Positions 19,738 to 29,665 of a stretch of DNA of 64,000 nucleotides are shown here, in pieces. Below the pieces are notes generated by a model. That model worked only from the letters and a program-made list of their open reading frames with translations. It did no database searches and had not been told where the DNA came from. This DNA is from a bacterium (GTDB taxonomy: Bacteria > Patescibacteriota > Gracilibacteria > UBA1369 > GCA-2718715), in contig JABJGM010000003.1 of assembly GCA_018662325.1 (NCBI GenBank), positions 1 through 64,000 on the forward strand, read 5' to 3'. A program made the translations under genes and the position numbers. Positions within the stretch are counted from its first letter, which is position 1. Each line of letters begins with the position of its first letter.

Positions 19738-20739
19738 ATGTTAAATAAACCTTATCAAAATTTACTTTATCAAAATAATATATACTTAGATCAAAACCAG
19801 ATAGTAAGTGAAATTAGAAGTACAATAAAGCATATTGGGAGCTTTAAAGATGACAGCAGTATTCTTGATTCACAAACTCAAGAGGAAATTGTTACATCCC
19901 TGCAAACTTTCTTAGGAAATATAATAAAAAAAGTCCAAAGTAGTGAATATTTAATGGATTTAGTAATTGAAGATTATTTTATAGATAGTAATTTTTTATC
20001 TGAATATCCTTTTCTAATTGATCTTGTAATTCAAATTTTTGAGAACATTACTGATGAATCAAAAAGAAAGACACCACAGATAAATACATTTGCGATGGAA
20101 TCATTGGAAATTAATCAAGAAAAGAAAAGTATTATTGTTTTTCCATCATCTGATAGTAAAGAAGAAATCGATATTTTTATAAAAAAACATTTATCCAGTT
20201 TTTCAATACAAGAATTTTTAAATAAATTTTCAATTCAGTTAGATTCTCAAAAAAGCTTTGAGGATGATTTTGAAAATTTTGATCAATTCTCTTCTAAACT
20301 TAACCTATTTAAGTACCTAAGTAAAAGATACTACAGGCTTTCAAGTGAGCCCAGATCATCTATGCAATGGTACCGCGAGTTTATTTCTAGTGATCGATAT
20401 ACAGAATCAGATAATATCGGATTCGATAACGACAAAGGAAAAGGTGACCATGGAAGCTATTATTATAATTCCGTGAATTTAACTGATGGAACTACCAGAC
20501 AATGTGTTTTCTTAAGTAGAAATAAAGATCGGATAGACAGTATTTATGCAGAAACAATTCTTAGGGAAGTTTTAAGAAAATTAAAGAAACTTGCAACTTT
20601 GAGTATAGATTTAAAGACGGCTAGTGAATCAACAAAGTCCAACTTCTATATATACATGAAAGATTTAAATAATATAATTGATGTTTTAATTACCAATCTA
20701 CTAGGAGCTTCACAAATAAAGGCACATTATAGTATTTAG
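19738..20739 (+). CDS. Hypothetical protein
   Basis: 333-aa ORF. Confidence 0.7.
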   Translation: MLNKPYQNLLYQNNIYLDQNQIVSEIRSTIKHIGSFKDDSSILDSQTQEEIVTSLQTFLGNIIKKVQSSEYLMDLVIEDYFIDSNFLSEYPFLIDLVIQIFENITDESKRKTPQINTFAMESLEINQEKKSIIVFPSSDSKEEIDIFIKKHLSSFSIQEFLNKFSIQLDSQKSFEDDFENFDQFSSKLNLFKYLSKRYYRLSSEPRSSMQWYREFISSDRYTESDNIGFDNDKGKGDHGSYYYNSVNLTDGTTRQCVFLSRNKDRIDSIYAETILREVLRKLKKLATLSIDLKTASESTKSNFYIYMKDLNNIIDVLITNLLGASQIKAHYSI

Positions 20740-20805
20740 CAATTGAAAATAAATTAATTTAATTCGTAGAGGCTTTTAATAGTGGTAAAATAAAAAAAAA
20801 CACTT

Positions 20806-22023
20806 ATGACTATTGATAGTTCTCATGGTGAAAAATATTTATATTCCGCTTATCCTGGAATAAGAGAATTGGTTGTGAACAAGAGAAAATTAATAGATCA
20901 CAAATTTACTAAATCATCTTTGAAAGCTAAATTTATTATTCAAGACTTTCTGATTCAATTAAATTTAATATTAACTGATGACAATTCGAAAGATTGGTAT
21001 TTTTCTTATTTTCAGGATTTTTGTATCCAAAAAGATGCAATAACGGATGCAACTGTTGTTAGAATTTTTAATTTACAAGAAAATGAATTACCTGAAATTG
21101 AAAAACATAAGCAAAATCTACATAAAGAGTATTTCAATGTACAGAGAGAAACTGCATATATGTGGTTTGATTTAATTTTCAATTCCTATATGTATCCAAC
21201 TTGGGTTAAGTATTGGGCTTTAAGAGGTTTAGAAAAAATGGCATTTAATGCTAATAGAAAAAAAATAATTCGAAGAAAAAAAAATAGCCTTTTAGATTTT
21301 CCGGAAATAATTCCTGATGTATATCATAGAACCATGAAAACAATGGAAGATGCTATTAAATATCCCGATTTTGAACACGATAATCCGCAAATACAATTTA
21401 TTTTTTCAAAAGAATATAAGAATAAAAAACCTGACTTTTCGGATGTATATAGTTATTTTTATCAAGAAGCACTTTATGATTTTCAGGATCTATACACAAA
21501 TACGGATGGCATATGGATAGATTATTCTGGACTTGAAGATAGCTATGTTTTGTATTCTAGTCTTTTGAATTATCCGGTGGCTTGGTGTATTAAAAATTTA
21601 GTGCATTGTAGGAAAATTCTAGAAGATCAAACCATCTCAATCTTTTACACACAGGACAGCCTTGGAAACTTTAAGATTCCAAGGATGGCAATTGTCTATA
21701 CATTTAATCAAGATTTTACAGCAAATATTGAACAATTTAGAGGAGTTGAAGAATATCAAAACCTTGATATTTATATGTATAAAGAACAGTCTTATTTAGA
21801 TAAGTTCTTAGAAATTAAAACTTCAGATGAATTCTTACAATTTTTAGAGGAAGTTTTTTATATGATTAATATAGTTGAAACTAAACTTTTAAATCCTAAG
21901 TTTGTATTCCATGAAAAAAACTTTGAACTTTTAAAGATACTTCTAAATGAAGAATTCCGAAATAGATTTTCTTTTATATCTAAAGAAAGAATTAAAATAT
22001 TTCTGGATCAATCAAAAAAATAA
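20806..22023 (+). CDS. Hypothetical protein
   Basis: 405-aa ORF. Confidence 0.7.
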   Translation: MTIDSSHGEKYLYSAYPGIRELVVNKRKLIDHKFTKSSLKAKFIIQDFLIQLNLILTDDNSKDWYFSYFQDFCIQKDAITDATVVRIFNLQENELPEIEKHKQNLHKEYFNVQRETAYMWFDLIFNSYMYPTWVKYWALRGLEKMAFNANRKKIIRRKKNSLLDFPEIIPDVYHRTMKTMEDAIKYPDFEHDNPQIQFIFSKEYKNKKPDFSDVYSYFYQEALYDFQDLYTNTDGIWIDYSGLEDSYVLYSSLLNYPVAWCIKNLVHCRKILEDQTISIFYTQDSLGNFKIPRMAIVYTFNQDFTANIEQFRGVEEYQNLDIYMYKEQSYLDKFLEIKTSDEFLQFLEEVFYMINIVETKLLNPKFVFHEKNFELLKILLNEEFRNRFSFISKERIKIFLDQSKK

Positions 22024-22025
22024 TC

Positions 22026-22619
22026 TTAATTATTGTTTAAAATTTCCCAAACTCTTTTATGAATTTCATCATTTGGAGTTTGATTTATTTCAATTAACTT
22101 ATTTGAAACATCAAAGTTTCTTCTCTTTCCAGGATAGTAACTCATGCTTTCAAAGAGAGTATCAACTCTTAATTTTTTAAGATCAGGATAAAGGTAAAAA
22201 CTCTTTGTCGTAAAAGACTCATATCTTCCTTTCTCAACTTCCTTAAATGTTTGACCTACAAATACTCCAAATGTATTTTGATGGTCTAGATGATTAAAAG
22301 TAGATTCTAAAATTGGTTCAAATGGCTCAAAGCCAGGTAAGAAAGTTTGACCACTTAAACCAAGAACATTAGGTCTTACAGCTATAACATCTACAATCTG
22401 GGGATCTAAAAAAACATTGAAATCTTCAAGTTTAATCTCTTCGTTTTGACTTAAAACTAGTTCAATTTTGGCTTGAGTTTTTATGCTTGTGTCAGTGAAT
22501 ATACCATACTCAGACTTTCTTTGTGATTGATGCAGTCTAGATAATACTTTTACATTTTGGATTACTTCTTTGCCATTGTATACTCCTTCTTTGCTTGGTA
22601 GGTTTACAAATGAAAACAT
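22026..22619 (-). CDS. Hypothetical protein
   Basis: 197-aa ORF convergent with the previous gene. Confidence 0.65.
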   Translation of the reverse strand: MFSFVNLPSKEGVYNGKEVIQNVKVLSRLHQSQRKSEYGIFTDTSIKTQAKIELVLSQNEEIKLEDFNVFLDPQIVDVIAVRPNVLGLSGQTFLPGFEPFEPILESTFNHLDHQNTFGVFVGQTFKEVEKGRYESFTTKSFYLYPDLKKLRVDTLFESMSYYPGKRRNFDVSNKLIEINQTPNDEIHKRVWEILNNN

Positions 22620-22672
22620 TTTCTTATAATTAAATTCAGCTCTAAAATATCAATTTCCAGAAAAAAGTAAAG

Positions 22673-23680
22673 TTATTTATTTCTAAAATAGCAAGCTATA
22701 TAGGTACTAATGAAAACCGCAATTATTAAGGAAAAACTTCCGATTAAAGATCTTACAATTTCTTCGATAAAAGTTTCATTGTTTAATATCATTCCAACAT
22801 CTTGTGCTCCAACAAAAAATAACAATAGAAGTGGTAAGCTTGCCCCAGCATAAATTAAGAAAATAGTATTGGTTAAAGATGCAATGTGATCTCGTCCAAC
22901 CGTTATTGATCTTAGAAATAAACTTCTAAAGCTTTGCTTTGGATTAGACTCATTTATTTCTAGTGTCAAAGAAGTTTGAGAAATTGTAATGTCATCTAAA
23001 ATACCCAGAAGAGAAATTAAAATCCCACCAAATAAAATTCCCTTGAAATTAAAATCATAGTTCGTGTTAAACATTAAAAAGCTTGATTCCTCAGAACTCA
23101 TGCCTGATAAGTTCAAAAAGTTCATAGATAAGTAAATAACTAAACTAGAAAATAATATTGATAATAAAGTGCTTACAACTGCTATGTTAGTCTTCTTACT
23201 TACACCATGAGATAAATAAAAAGTAAGAGGAACCAAAAGTAAGCTGCTTAAGAAACAAACCCAAATCGGGGAGTAACCACTTGTAATTAAGGGTAAAGTT
23301 AAATAACTTATCACAAGTACACTTCCAATTAAAGATGCAATAACTCTGAATCCTTGTATTTTAAATATATAAATCAGAAACAAGCAAAATAATAGTATTA
23401 AGATTTTCACATCATTTAATTTGTAAAATTCACTTACATAACTAAAATCACCTGCTGTTTCTACAATAACTTTATCATTTAATTGCAATTCAAAAGTACC
23501 TGGATCCACTAAAAGTTCTTGATTATTTTGTAAAACTAAAACTCCATCTTCTTGGAAACTAACAACTTCAAAATATTTTATATTAAATCCAAAGAAAAAA
23601 ATAAATAGACTGATCGTCACTATCAATATAGAACTAAAATTTACAAACCTTGAACTCTGGGATTTATGTGTTTGGTGCAT
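22673..23680 (-). CDS. YibE/F-like multi-TM membrane protein
   Basis: About 8 hydrophobic segments, GILDDITISQTS motif typical of YibE/F. Confidence 0.75.
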   Translation of the reverse strand: MHQTHKSQSSRFVNFSSILIVTISLFIFFFGFNIKYFEVVSFQEDGVLVLQNNQELLVDPGTFELQLNDKVIVETAGDFSYVSEFYKLNDVKILILLFCLFLIYIFKIQGFRVIASLIGSVLVISYLTLPLITSGYSPIWVCFLSSLLLVPLTFYLSHGVSKKTNIAVVSTLLSILFSSLVIYLSMNFLNLSGMSSEESSFLMFNTNYDFNFKGILFGGILISLLGILDDITISQTSLTLEINESNPKQSFRSLFLRSITVGRDHIASLTNTIFLIYAGASLPLLLLFFVGAQDVGMILNNETFIEEIVRSLIGSFSLIIAVFISTYIACYFRNK

Positions 23681-23789
23681 TTTAAAACTTAATTTATTTA
23701 ATTCTACTATAAAAATTGTTATTCATGAATTGAAAACATTTTGCGTAAATTAAAAGTAATGATATAATTAATAGAATCTAAATAACTCA

Positions 23790-24236
23790 ATGATTAGTAT
23801 CCGATTATTTTCCGCATTAGATTTTTCTGAAGTTTCAAGAATAACTGTAGACTGTTTTGAAAAAATAAATTTCATAAACATGAATCCGGATGAGTTAAAA
23901 TATGCAAAGGAATATTATTCAACTACAAAACTTTTAGAAAGTACTAAGTCATTCGATTTTTATATTTGTAAATTCAACAATCAGATTGTAGGTTCAGTCG
24001 CCTTCAATAAGAATCAATTACATAACTTATTTGTAGATCCTAATTTTCATAAAATGGGTATAGGAAAAAAACTTCTAGAATTCGCAGAGTCTATAATTTT
24101 TGAGAATTACTCAGATGTTGTGCTAGATTCATCACCATACGCAGTAGGCTTTTATAAGAAGTTTGGCTACGAAATCTTAGATAATTCTAAGAATAAATTA
24201 GGTTTAGCAATTTCTATGAAAAAAGAAAAACCCTAA
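23790..24236 (+). CDS. GNAT-family N-acetyltransferase
   Basis: LFVDPNFHKMGIGKKLLEFAE acetyl-CoA binding motif, AVGFYKKFGYE. Confidence 0.85.
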   Translation: MISIRLFSALDFSEVSRITVDCFEKINFINMNPDELKYAKEYYSTTKLLESTKSFDFYICKFNNQIVGSVAFNKNQLHNLFVDPNFHKMGIGKKLLEFAESIIFENYSDVVLDSSPYAVGFYKKFGYEILDNSKNKLGLAISMKKEKP

Positions 24237-24613
24237 TTACAAGACTTACATACCCCCTGAAAATTAAAATCCTCCTGTTCAACTTTAAATCCTCTCAATT
24301 TTATTAAAGATTCTATTTCATATAATTTTTTTTCAATTTCTTGATCATTCACACATTCAACAGTGTTACAAGTTATACATTCTACATGAATATGGTGTTC
24401 ATCTAAAGATTCATAGAAAACAACGCCTGAAATAGAGCTTACTTTATTTATCAATTCCATATCTAGTAATTTATCTAGAGTTCTGTATATAGTAGTTTTA
24501 TGCAGATCTTTATTCTTAGATTTTAAAAGCTTTAAAATTTCCAAAGCTGATATAGGATTTTCAGATTCTTTGATTATATTATAAACCAATTCTTTAGTTT
24601 TAGTTTTGTACAT
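24233..24613 (-). CDS. zur: Fur-family regulator, probably Zur
   Basis: HKTTIYRTLDKLLDMELI wHTH, HHIHVECITC and CKSCN metal ligands; last gene of the znuACB cluster. Confidence 0.8.
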   Translation of the reverse strand: MYKTKTKELVYNIIKESENPISALEILKLLKSKNKDLHKTTIYRTLDKLLDMELINKVSSISGVVFYESLDEHHIHVECITCNTVECVNDQEIEKKLYEIESLIKLRGFKVEQEDFNFQGVCKSCN

Positions 24614-25406
24614 AACGTTTGTAAATTAGGGTTAAAATAAAAATTCCAGATAGTACAAAAATAATAGCACTACTAGTTGGAATATTATAATAAAATGATA
24701 AAATTATTCCGCTAATTGTAGATAATAAATTAAATCCAATACTTAGCAAAATAGAATGTTTAAAACTTGAGCTAATTTGTTGAGCACTTAAAACTGAAAT
24801 TATCAAAAAGGCACTCACAAGTAATCCACCAACAATTTTCAAACTAATTGCAACAAATATACTTGTTACTGCCATTAAAATTAATTCATATTTTTTAACC
24901 TTTTTAAATTGCGATTTTAAAAAATCAGGATCAAATACCAGTCCAACCAACTTTTGATAATTAAACAATAATATTCCAAAAGCAATTAATATAAAAGAAG
25001 AAATCATCCATACTTCTGATTTAGATATAGTAAGGATAGAACCAAATAAATAGGTTTCTAAAGAAACATTTGAAGATGGAGACATATTTACAAAGAATAT
25101 AGCCAAGGCTAAACCTAAAGATAAAATTAAAACGTTAAAAGCCTCTTTGTTTAAATTACTTTTATTGGATAAAAAATAAAGTGAAAAACCAGCTAATAAA
25201 GAAAATCCTATAGGAAGAAATCCAACACCACCCCCTAGAAAAATCCCAAGTCCAACTCCGGCTAAACTAAAATGAGAAAGCATATCCGACATATTTGCTC
25301 TTTTTCCAGCAACTAAAAAATTACCTAAAAAAGCAGCAAAGACAGAAAACAAACTTCCAACTAATAAGCTTCTAACGATAAAAGTATAATTTAAAAAGTC
25401 TAGCAT
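24600..25406 (-). CDS. znuB: Zinc ABC transporter permease
   Basis: ABC-3 family hydrophobic protein overlapping znuC. Confidence 0.85.
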   Translation of the reverse strand: MLDFLNYTFIVRSLLVGSLFSVFAAFLGNFLVAGKRANMSDMLSHFSLAGVGLGIFLGGGVGFLPIGFSLLAGFSLYFLSNKSNLNKEAFNVLILSLGLALAIFFVNMSPSSNVSLETYLFGSILTISKSEVWMISSFILIAFGILLFNYQKLVGLVFDPDFLKSQFKKVKKYELILMAVTSIFVAISLKIVGGLLVSAFLIISVLSAQQISSSFKHSILLSIGFNLLSTISGIILSFYYNIPTSSAIIFVLSGIFILTLIYKRYVQN

Positions 25407-26128
25407 TTTTCGTGATTATGGTGATGATGAATTTTATTAATTCGAACCGGAATGTTGTCTATCTTCTGAAGTTTACCTTCCATAAACTTGATAGGGTGAC
25501 AACCTTCATGAAGATGTTTGTTCAGACATATTACCCTTTTACATTTTTGTATAATAGTATCAACCTCGTGGGAAACAAATAAAATAGTTGTATTATCCTC
25601 TCGATTTATTCTTGCTAAAAGCTCATATATCTTCGTCTTTGTTGTCATATCTACATTACTAAAGGCTTCATCAAATATTAAAAAATTTGGATTATTTACC
25701 AAAGCTCTTGCTATTACTACTCTTTGCTTTTGACCACCAGATAAGTTTAAAAAGTTTTCTTTTAAAACACTCTGCTTTAAATCAACTTTTTTTAAAGCAC
25801 TATTAATATCGTTTAAATTTTGACTTTTATTGAAAATAGATTTATTTGCAAGACCCATACTTATTACTTCAAGGACGCTTATTGAAAATCCAGTTTCTCC
25901 TAAAAAGTACTGAGGTACATAAGAGAATTTCATATTGTCGTGAATTGTAATCTTACCACTGCTTGGTGACATTAAGCCTAATATGCATTTTAATAAGCTT
26001 GATTTTCCAGCACCGTTGGGTCCAATAAGACCCACATACTCACCAACACCTATTTCAAGATTTATATCTTCAAGAATAGTTTTACTTCCAAATTTTAAAT
26101 TTAGATTTTCAATTTTTATTTCTGACAT
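25400..26128 (-). CDS. znuC: Zinc ABC transporter ATP-binding protein with His-rich C-terminal tail
   Basis: GPNGAGKSSLLKCILG Walker A, LSGGQKQRVVIARAL signature, C-terminal NKIHHHHNHEKC. Confidence 0.9.
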   Translation of the reverse strand: MSEIKIENLNLKFGSKTILEDINLEIGVGEYVGLIGPNGAGKSSLLKCILGLMSPSSGKITIHDNMKFSYVPQYFLGETGFSISVLEVISMGLANKSIFNKSQNLNDINSALKKVDLKQSVLKENFLNLSGGQKQRVVIARALVNNPNFLIFDEAFSNVDMTTKTKIYELLARINREDNTTILFVSHEVDTIIQKCKRVICLNKHLHEGCHPIKFMEGKLQKIDNIPVRINKIHHHHNHEKC

Positions 26129-27360
26129 TTTAATGCAGTTTTAATACTTTCAATATTTTTATCTAAAGCTTCAAAATAATCAACTTTTGAATCTTCCATA
26201 GGTATTATCTCTAAAACTTCAAAGTTTGCCAAGTCATCACCTAAAATTTCCTCTACACTTTCATGACCATGTCCTTCATGATCATCGTGTTCTTTGTGAT
26301 CATCATGTTCTTTGTGATCATCATGTTCTTTGAGATCATCATGTCCTTTGTGATCATCATGTTCTTTGAGATCATCATGTTCTTTGAGATCATCATGTTC
26401 TTTGAGATCATCATGTCCTTCATGATCATCATGTTCTTTGTGATCATCATGTTCTTTGAGATCATCATGTTCTTTGAGATCATCATGTTCTTTGTGATCA
26501 TCATGTTCTTTGTGATCATCATGTTCTTTGAGATCATCATGTCCTTCATGATCATCATGTTCTTTGTGATCATCATGTCCTTCATGATCATCGTGTTCAT
26601 CGTGTTCTTCATGATCATCGTGTCCTTCATGATCATCATGGTCACCTAATACTTCTTGAATATCTTCTTTGTACTGTGGTTCGCTAAGGATAAATTCGTG
26701 TTTTGATTTCATTGATTCTACAAATTTTTGAGCTGAAAACCCAACAAAATGATCATCATTTACAAGTGAATCAACATCAAATCCATAACTGTTTGCAAGG
26801 GGCTCCAGAAAGTTGTGAGAAACTAAAACACTGCTACTTTCGCATTTCTCTAAAGAAGAAATATAGTCTGAGTTAATTTTTCCCAACCTATCCTTCAAAG
26901 TCTTAAGATTACTCGCAATATCAAGTTCTAGATATGGTTTAATTTGGATTATCTTATTTGTAATAATTTCGGCATTTTCAATTGTTCGGATTGGATCAAG
27001 CCAGGTATGGTAATTCCCATTTGGCTCTAGCTCTAAAACTTCAACTCCTTTTTCATTTAATTGATCTTTTAGATCCCACACAAAATTCTCTAAGTTTCTA
27101 GACTGAATCACCACTAAATCTTGATCATACAAACTACTTATTTCTTTAGCACTTGGGCTATATTCGTGTAAATGCTTGTCTCCAGCTAATCCCAATACAG
27201 TGTTATCTAAAAGTTGATTTAAAATGTATTCATTTGGATATATAACTGTTGCAACCTTAATGCTACTTGATTCATCTGCAACTTTCGCCTGTTCGTTATT
27301 GACTCCATTAGAACATGCAATTAATAGCAGGCTCAAAAAAGCAATTGTTAATTTCTTCAT
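26116..27360 (-). CDS. znuA: Zinc ABC transporter substrate-binding lipoprotein with long His/Asp-rich insert
   Basis: Lipobox LLLIACSNG, GDKHLHEYSPSAKEI, SHNFLEPLANSYGF; about 20 tandem HDDHKE-type hexapeptides. Confidence 0.88.
   Translation of the reverse strand: MKKLTIAFLSLLLIACSNGVNNEQAKVADESSSIKVATVIYPNEYILNQLLDNTVLGLAGDKHLHEYSPSAKEISSLYDQDLVVIQSRNLENFVWDLKDQLNEKGVEVLELEPNGNYHTWLDPIRTIENAEIITNKIIQIKPYLELDIASNLKTLKDRLGKINSDYISSLEKCESSSVLVSHNFLEPLANSYGFDVDSLVNDDHFVGFSAQKFVESMKSKHEFILSEPQYKEDIQEVLGDHDDHEGHDDHEEHDEHDDHEGHDDHKEHDDHEGHDDLKEHDDHKEHDDHKEHDDLKEHDDLKEHDDHKEHDDHEGHDDLKEHDDLKEHDDLKEHDDHKGHDDLKEHDDHKEHDDHKEHDDHEGHGHESVEEILGDDLANFEVLEIIPMEDSKVDYFEALDKNIESIKTALKCQK
26271..26642. repeat. 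Tandem 18-bp repeat coding for (HDD[HL][KE][EG])n in znuA
   Basis: gatcatcatgttctttg(t/a) repeated about 20 times. Confidence 0.95.
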
Positions 27361-27407
27361 AAATAAAACTTATATTACGAGTGTATTTTACATTTAAATA
27401 AAAAAAA

Positions 27408-27422
27408 TGCAACTAAGTTGCA
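27408..27422. promoter_or_regulatory. Palindrome TGCAACT-A-AGTTGCA, putative Zur operator between znuA and the divergent 27475 gene
   Basis: Same 7-1-7 half sites as at 4417-4437; on the minus strand it contains TTGCAT spaced 16 bp from TAAAAT. Confidence 0.75.
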
Positions 27423-27425
27423 ATT

Positions 27426-27453
27426 TTGATAATGATATCTATGCTGTTATAAT
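27426..27453 (+). promoter_or_regulatory. Promoter TTGATA-N16-TATAAT for the 27475 gene
   Basis: TTGATA 27426-27431, TATAAT 27448-27453, adjacent to the palindrome. Confidence 0.55.
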
Positions 27454-27474
27454 AAATTAAATAATTTTTAAATC

Positions 27475-27717
27475 ATGAATCAAAACAATCAAATCCCTAA
27501 ATTAATAGGAAAGACCTTTGCTCATGTTCAAAATACGGTTGATAATTTAGTTACAAAGGGTTTTAAAAAGCTTGCTAATTTTGAGAAACAAAAACCATCT
27601 ACGGATGAGCCAAAAGCTTTAGGATATGGAAGAAAAGTTGCAGGGTTTTTTGGTAACATGGGAAAAAGTTACTACAAGGAGTATGATAAATTAAAGAAAA
27701 ATAAAGATGAAAACTGA
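27475..27717 (+). CDS. Small hypothetical protein
   Basis: 80-aa ORF, TGA stop overlapping the next start by 11 nt. Confidence 0.6.
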   Translation: MNQNNQIPKLIGKTFAHVQNTVDNLVTKGFKKLANFEKQKPSTDEPKALGYGRKVAGFFGNMGKSYYKEYDKLKKNKDEN

Positions 27718-28285
27718 ATTCGAAGCAACCTTTTCATGTGTTGATCACGAACAATTACGAAAAAAATTTAATGACTTAGGCGCATCTTTAGTTCAAAAAG
27801 AATTTATACAAATTAGAAGTAATTTCAATTTACCAACTGCAAATAAAAATGCTTTTGTCAGAGTTAGAAAAGAAAACGATAAAATAACTTTAACTCTAAA
27901 AGTATTTGAAGATAATGATTCAATTCATAGACAAAAAGAAGTAGAATTAAAAATTGATTCTTTTGAAGAGGCTATAAGTTTTTTAGAATTCACAGGGTTT
28001 AAACAAAAAAATTTCCAAGAAACCAAAAGAGAACTCTGGGAGATCGATGGTTGTCAAATCATGCTTGATACATGGCCATTTTTAGATCCATTTATTGAGA
28101 TAGAATCTATAAACGAGGAAAATGTTAAGAAACTATCTCAAAAACTAGGCTTCAACTACATTCATGCAATTTTTGATTCGGTTGATTATCAGTATGCAAA
28201 GAAATATAATATTTCCAGAGATAAAGTTAATCAAACAAAAATTTTATCTTTCAATTCTAAAAATCCATTTATAAAAAAAAATTAA
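27707..28285 (+). CDS. CYTH-domain protein (class IV adenylate cyclase/triphosphatase-like)
   Basis: N-terminal EFEATF (ExExx), FVRVRKENDKITLTLK, RQKEVELKI, DTWPFLDPFIEIE. Confidence 0.8.
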   Translation: MKTEFEATFSCVDHEQLRKKFNDLGASLVQKEFIQIRSNFNLPTANKNAFVRVRKENDKITLTLKVFEDNDSIHRQKEVELKIDSFEEAISFLEFTGFKQKNFQETKRELWEIDGCQIMLDTWPFLDPFIEIESINEENVKKLSQKLGFNYIHAIFDSVDYQYAKKYNISRDKVNQTKILSFNSKNPFIKKN

Positions 28286-28294
28286 CCATATACC

Positions 28295-29116
28295 ATGAAC
28301 CAATTTGATTTAAGCTCCAATGGCTTTCCAGTTAAAAAAAGTTTTATTTATCTAATAATATTTGCAATCCTATTTGTAGGATCGACTTTTACAATTGTAG
28401 GACCAGGACAAAGAGGAGTTGTCGTTCGTCTAGGACAAGTAACGGGAAAAGTCTTTAACGAAGGGCTTAATTTTAAAATGCCAATTGTTGATTCTGTTGT
28501 AAAAATGGATGTAAAAGTCCAAAGGTTTGATATTAAAAATAGTCAAGCCGCTTCAAAAGATGGACAATCAGTTTCTACAGATATCTCAGTAAACTATTCC
28601 CTACAACCAGAAAAAGTAGATGAAATTTATCAAACTCTTTCAAAAGGCTATGAATACAATGTAATTCATCCCGCTGTTAATGAGGCTATCAAACAATCTA
28701 CAGCTAAATATGATGCAGTAGAAATCTTACAAAATCGTGCGGAAGTTGGAGATATGATGAAAAATATACTTCAAGAACGGTTAACTCAACACAACATCAA
28801 TGTGGTAGCAGTTTCAGTTAACAACTTAGAGTTCTCTGAAAGTTTCGATAATGCTTTAGAGGCAAAACAAACTGCCGTTCAAGAAGCTTTAAAAGCTAAA
28901 AACGATTTAGAAAGAGTGAAATTTGAAGCCGAACAAAAAATTCAATATGCAAAAGCCGAAGCTGAATCAATCCGTATCCAAGCTCAATCGATTGCCCAGC
29001 AAGGTGGTGAAAACTACGTTAAACTTAAAGCCATAGAAAAATGGGATGGAAAGCTTCCAACGTATTCAACATCTAATGGTTCTGGAACTTTTTTCAATCT
29101 TCCCCTTAGTCGATAA
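28295..29116 (+). CDS. SPFH/band 7 (prohibitin-like) membrane protein
   Basis: One N-terminal TM, GPGQRGVVVRLGQVTGKVFNEGLNFKMP, coiled-coil AKAEAESIRIQAQS. Confidence 0.9.
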   Translation: MNQFDLSSNGFPVKKSFIYLIIFAILFVGSTFTIVGPGQRGVVVRLGQVTGKVFNEGLNFKMPIVDSVVKMDVKVQRFDIKNSQAASKDGQSVSTDISVNYSLQPEKVDEIYQTLSKGYEYNVIHPAVNEAIKQSTAKYDAVEILQNRAEVGDMMKNILQERLTQHNINVVAVSVNNLEFSESFDNALEAKQTAVQEALKAKNDLERVKFEAEQKIQYAKAEAESIRIQAQSIAQQGGENYVKLKAIEKWDGKLPTYSTSNGSGTFFNLPLSR

Positions 29117-29118
29117 TT

Positions 29119-29664
29119 ATGCAACCACAAAGATCAAAAACACATATTTTTAAATATTTTATTGGTTTGAGTACTGTTATCATTTTACGCTTAATTCCTC
29201 ACCCACCCAGTTTTCAACCAATTATGGCAACTATGATGCCATACTCTAAAAATTGGGGGAAATTTTCTGGATGTATGTTCGGAGTCTTAAGTATTTTGTC
29301 TTATGATTTATTGACTGGAACCCTGGGTAAATGGTCTCTTTTAACAGTTGGGGCTTATGGGCTTTTGGGAATTCTTTCTGGAATTTTCTTTAAGCAACGT
29401 AAATCATCAGTAAAAAACTATGTAACTTTTGCAATTCTTGGAACCCTAATTTACGACATTATTACAGGCTTCGGAGTGGGTATGCTGATTTTCAATCAGG
29501 GTTTTTATCAAACCTTAACAGGACAAATTCCTTTTACTATTCAAAGCATGCTTGGTAACATTGTTTTTTCAAGTATCTTATCTCCAGTAATTTATAAATG
29601 GATTCTAAAAAACCCAAAGTTAGAGGATGTTTATATTCTTCAAAAATTAAACTTAGCTAAATAA
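29119..29664 (+). CDS. Multi-TM membrane protein (ECF transporter S-component-like)
   Basis: RLIPHPPSFQPIMATMMPY followed by several TMs. Confidence 0.55.
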   Translation: MQPQRSKTHIFKYFIGLSTVIILRLIPHPPSFQPIMATMMPYSKNWGKFSGCMFGVLSILSYDLLTGTLGKWSLLTVGAYGLLGILSGIFFKQRKSSVKNYVTFAILGTLIYDIITGFGVGMLIFNQGFYQTLTGQIPFTIQSMLGNIVFSSILSPVIYKWILKNPKLEDVYILQKLNLAK

Positions 29665-29665
29665 T

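Noticed and set aside
26271-26642. Possible CRISPR array
   Set aside because: Repeats are contiguous 18-bp units without spacers and are in frame with znuA
26253-26649. Long antisense and alternate-frame ORFs (MMIMKD.../MFFVIIMFF... repeats)
   Set aside because: By-products of the 18-bp in-frame repeat of znuA; low-complexity translations with no independent support
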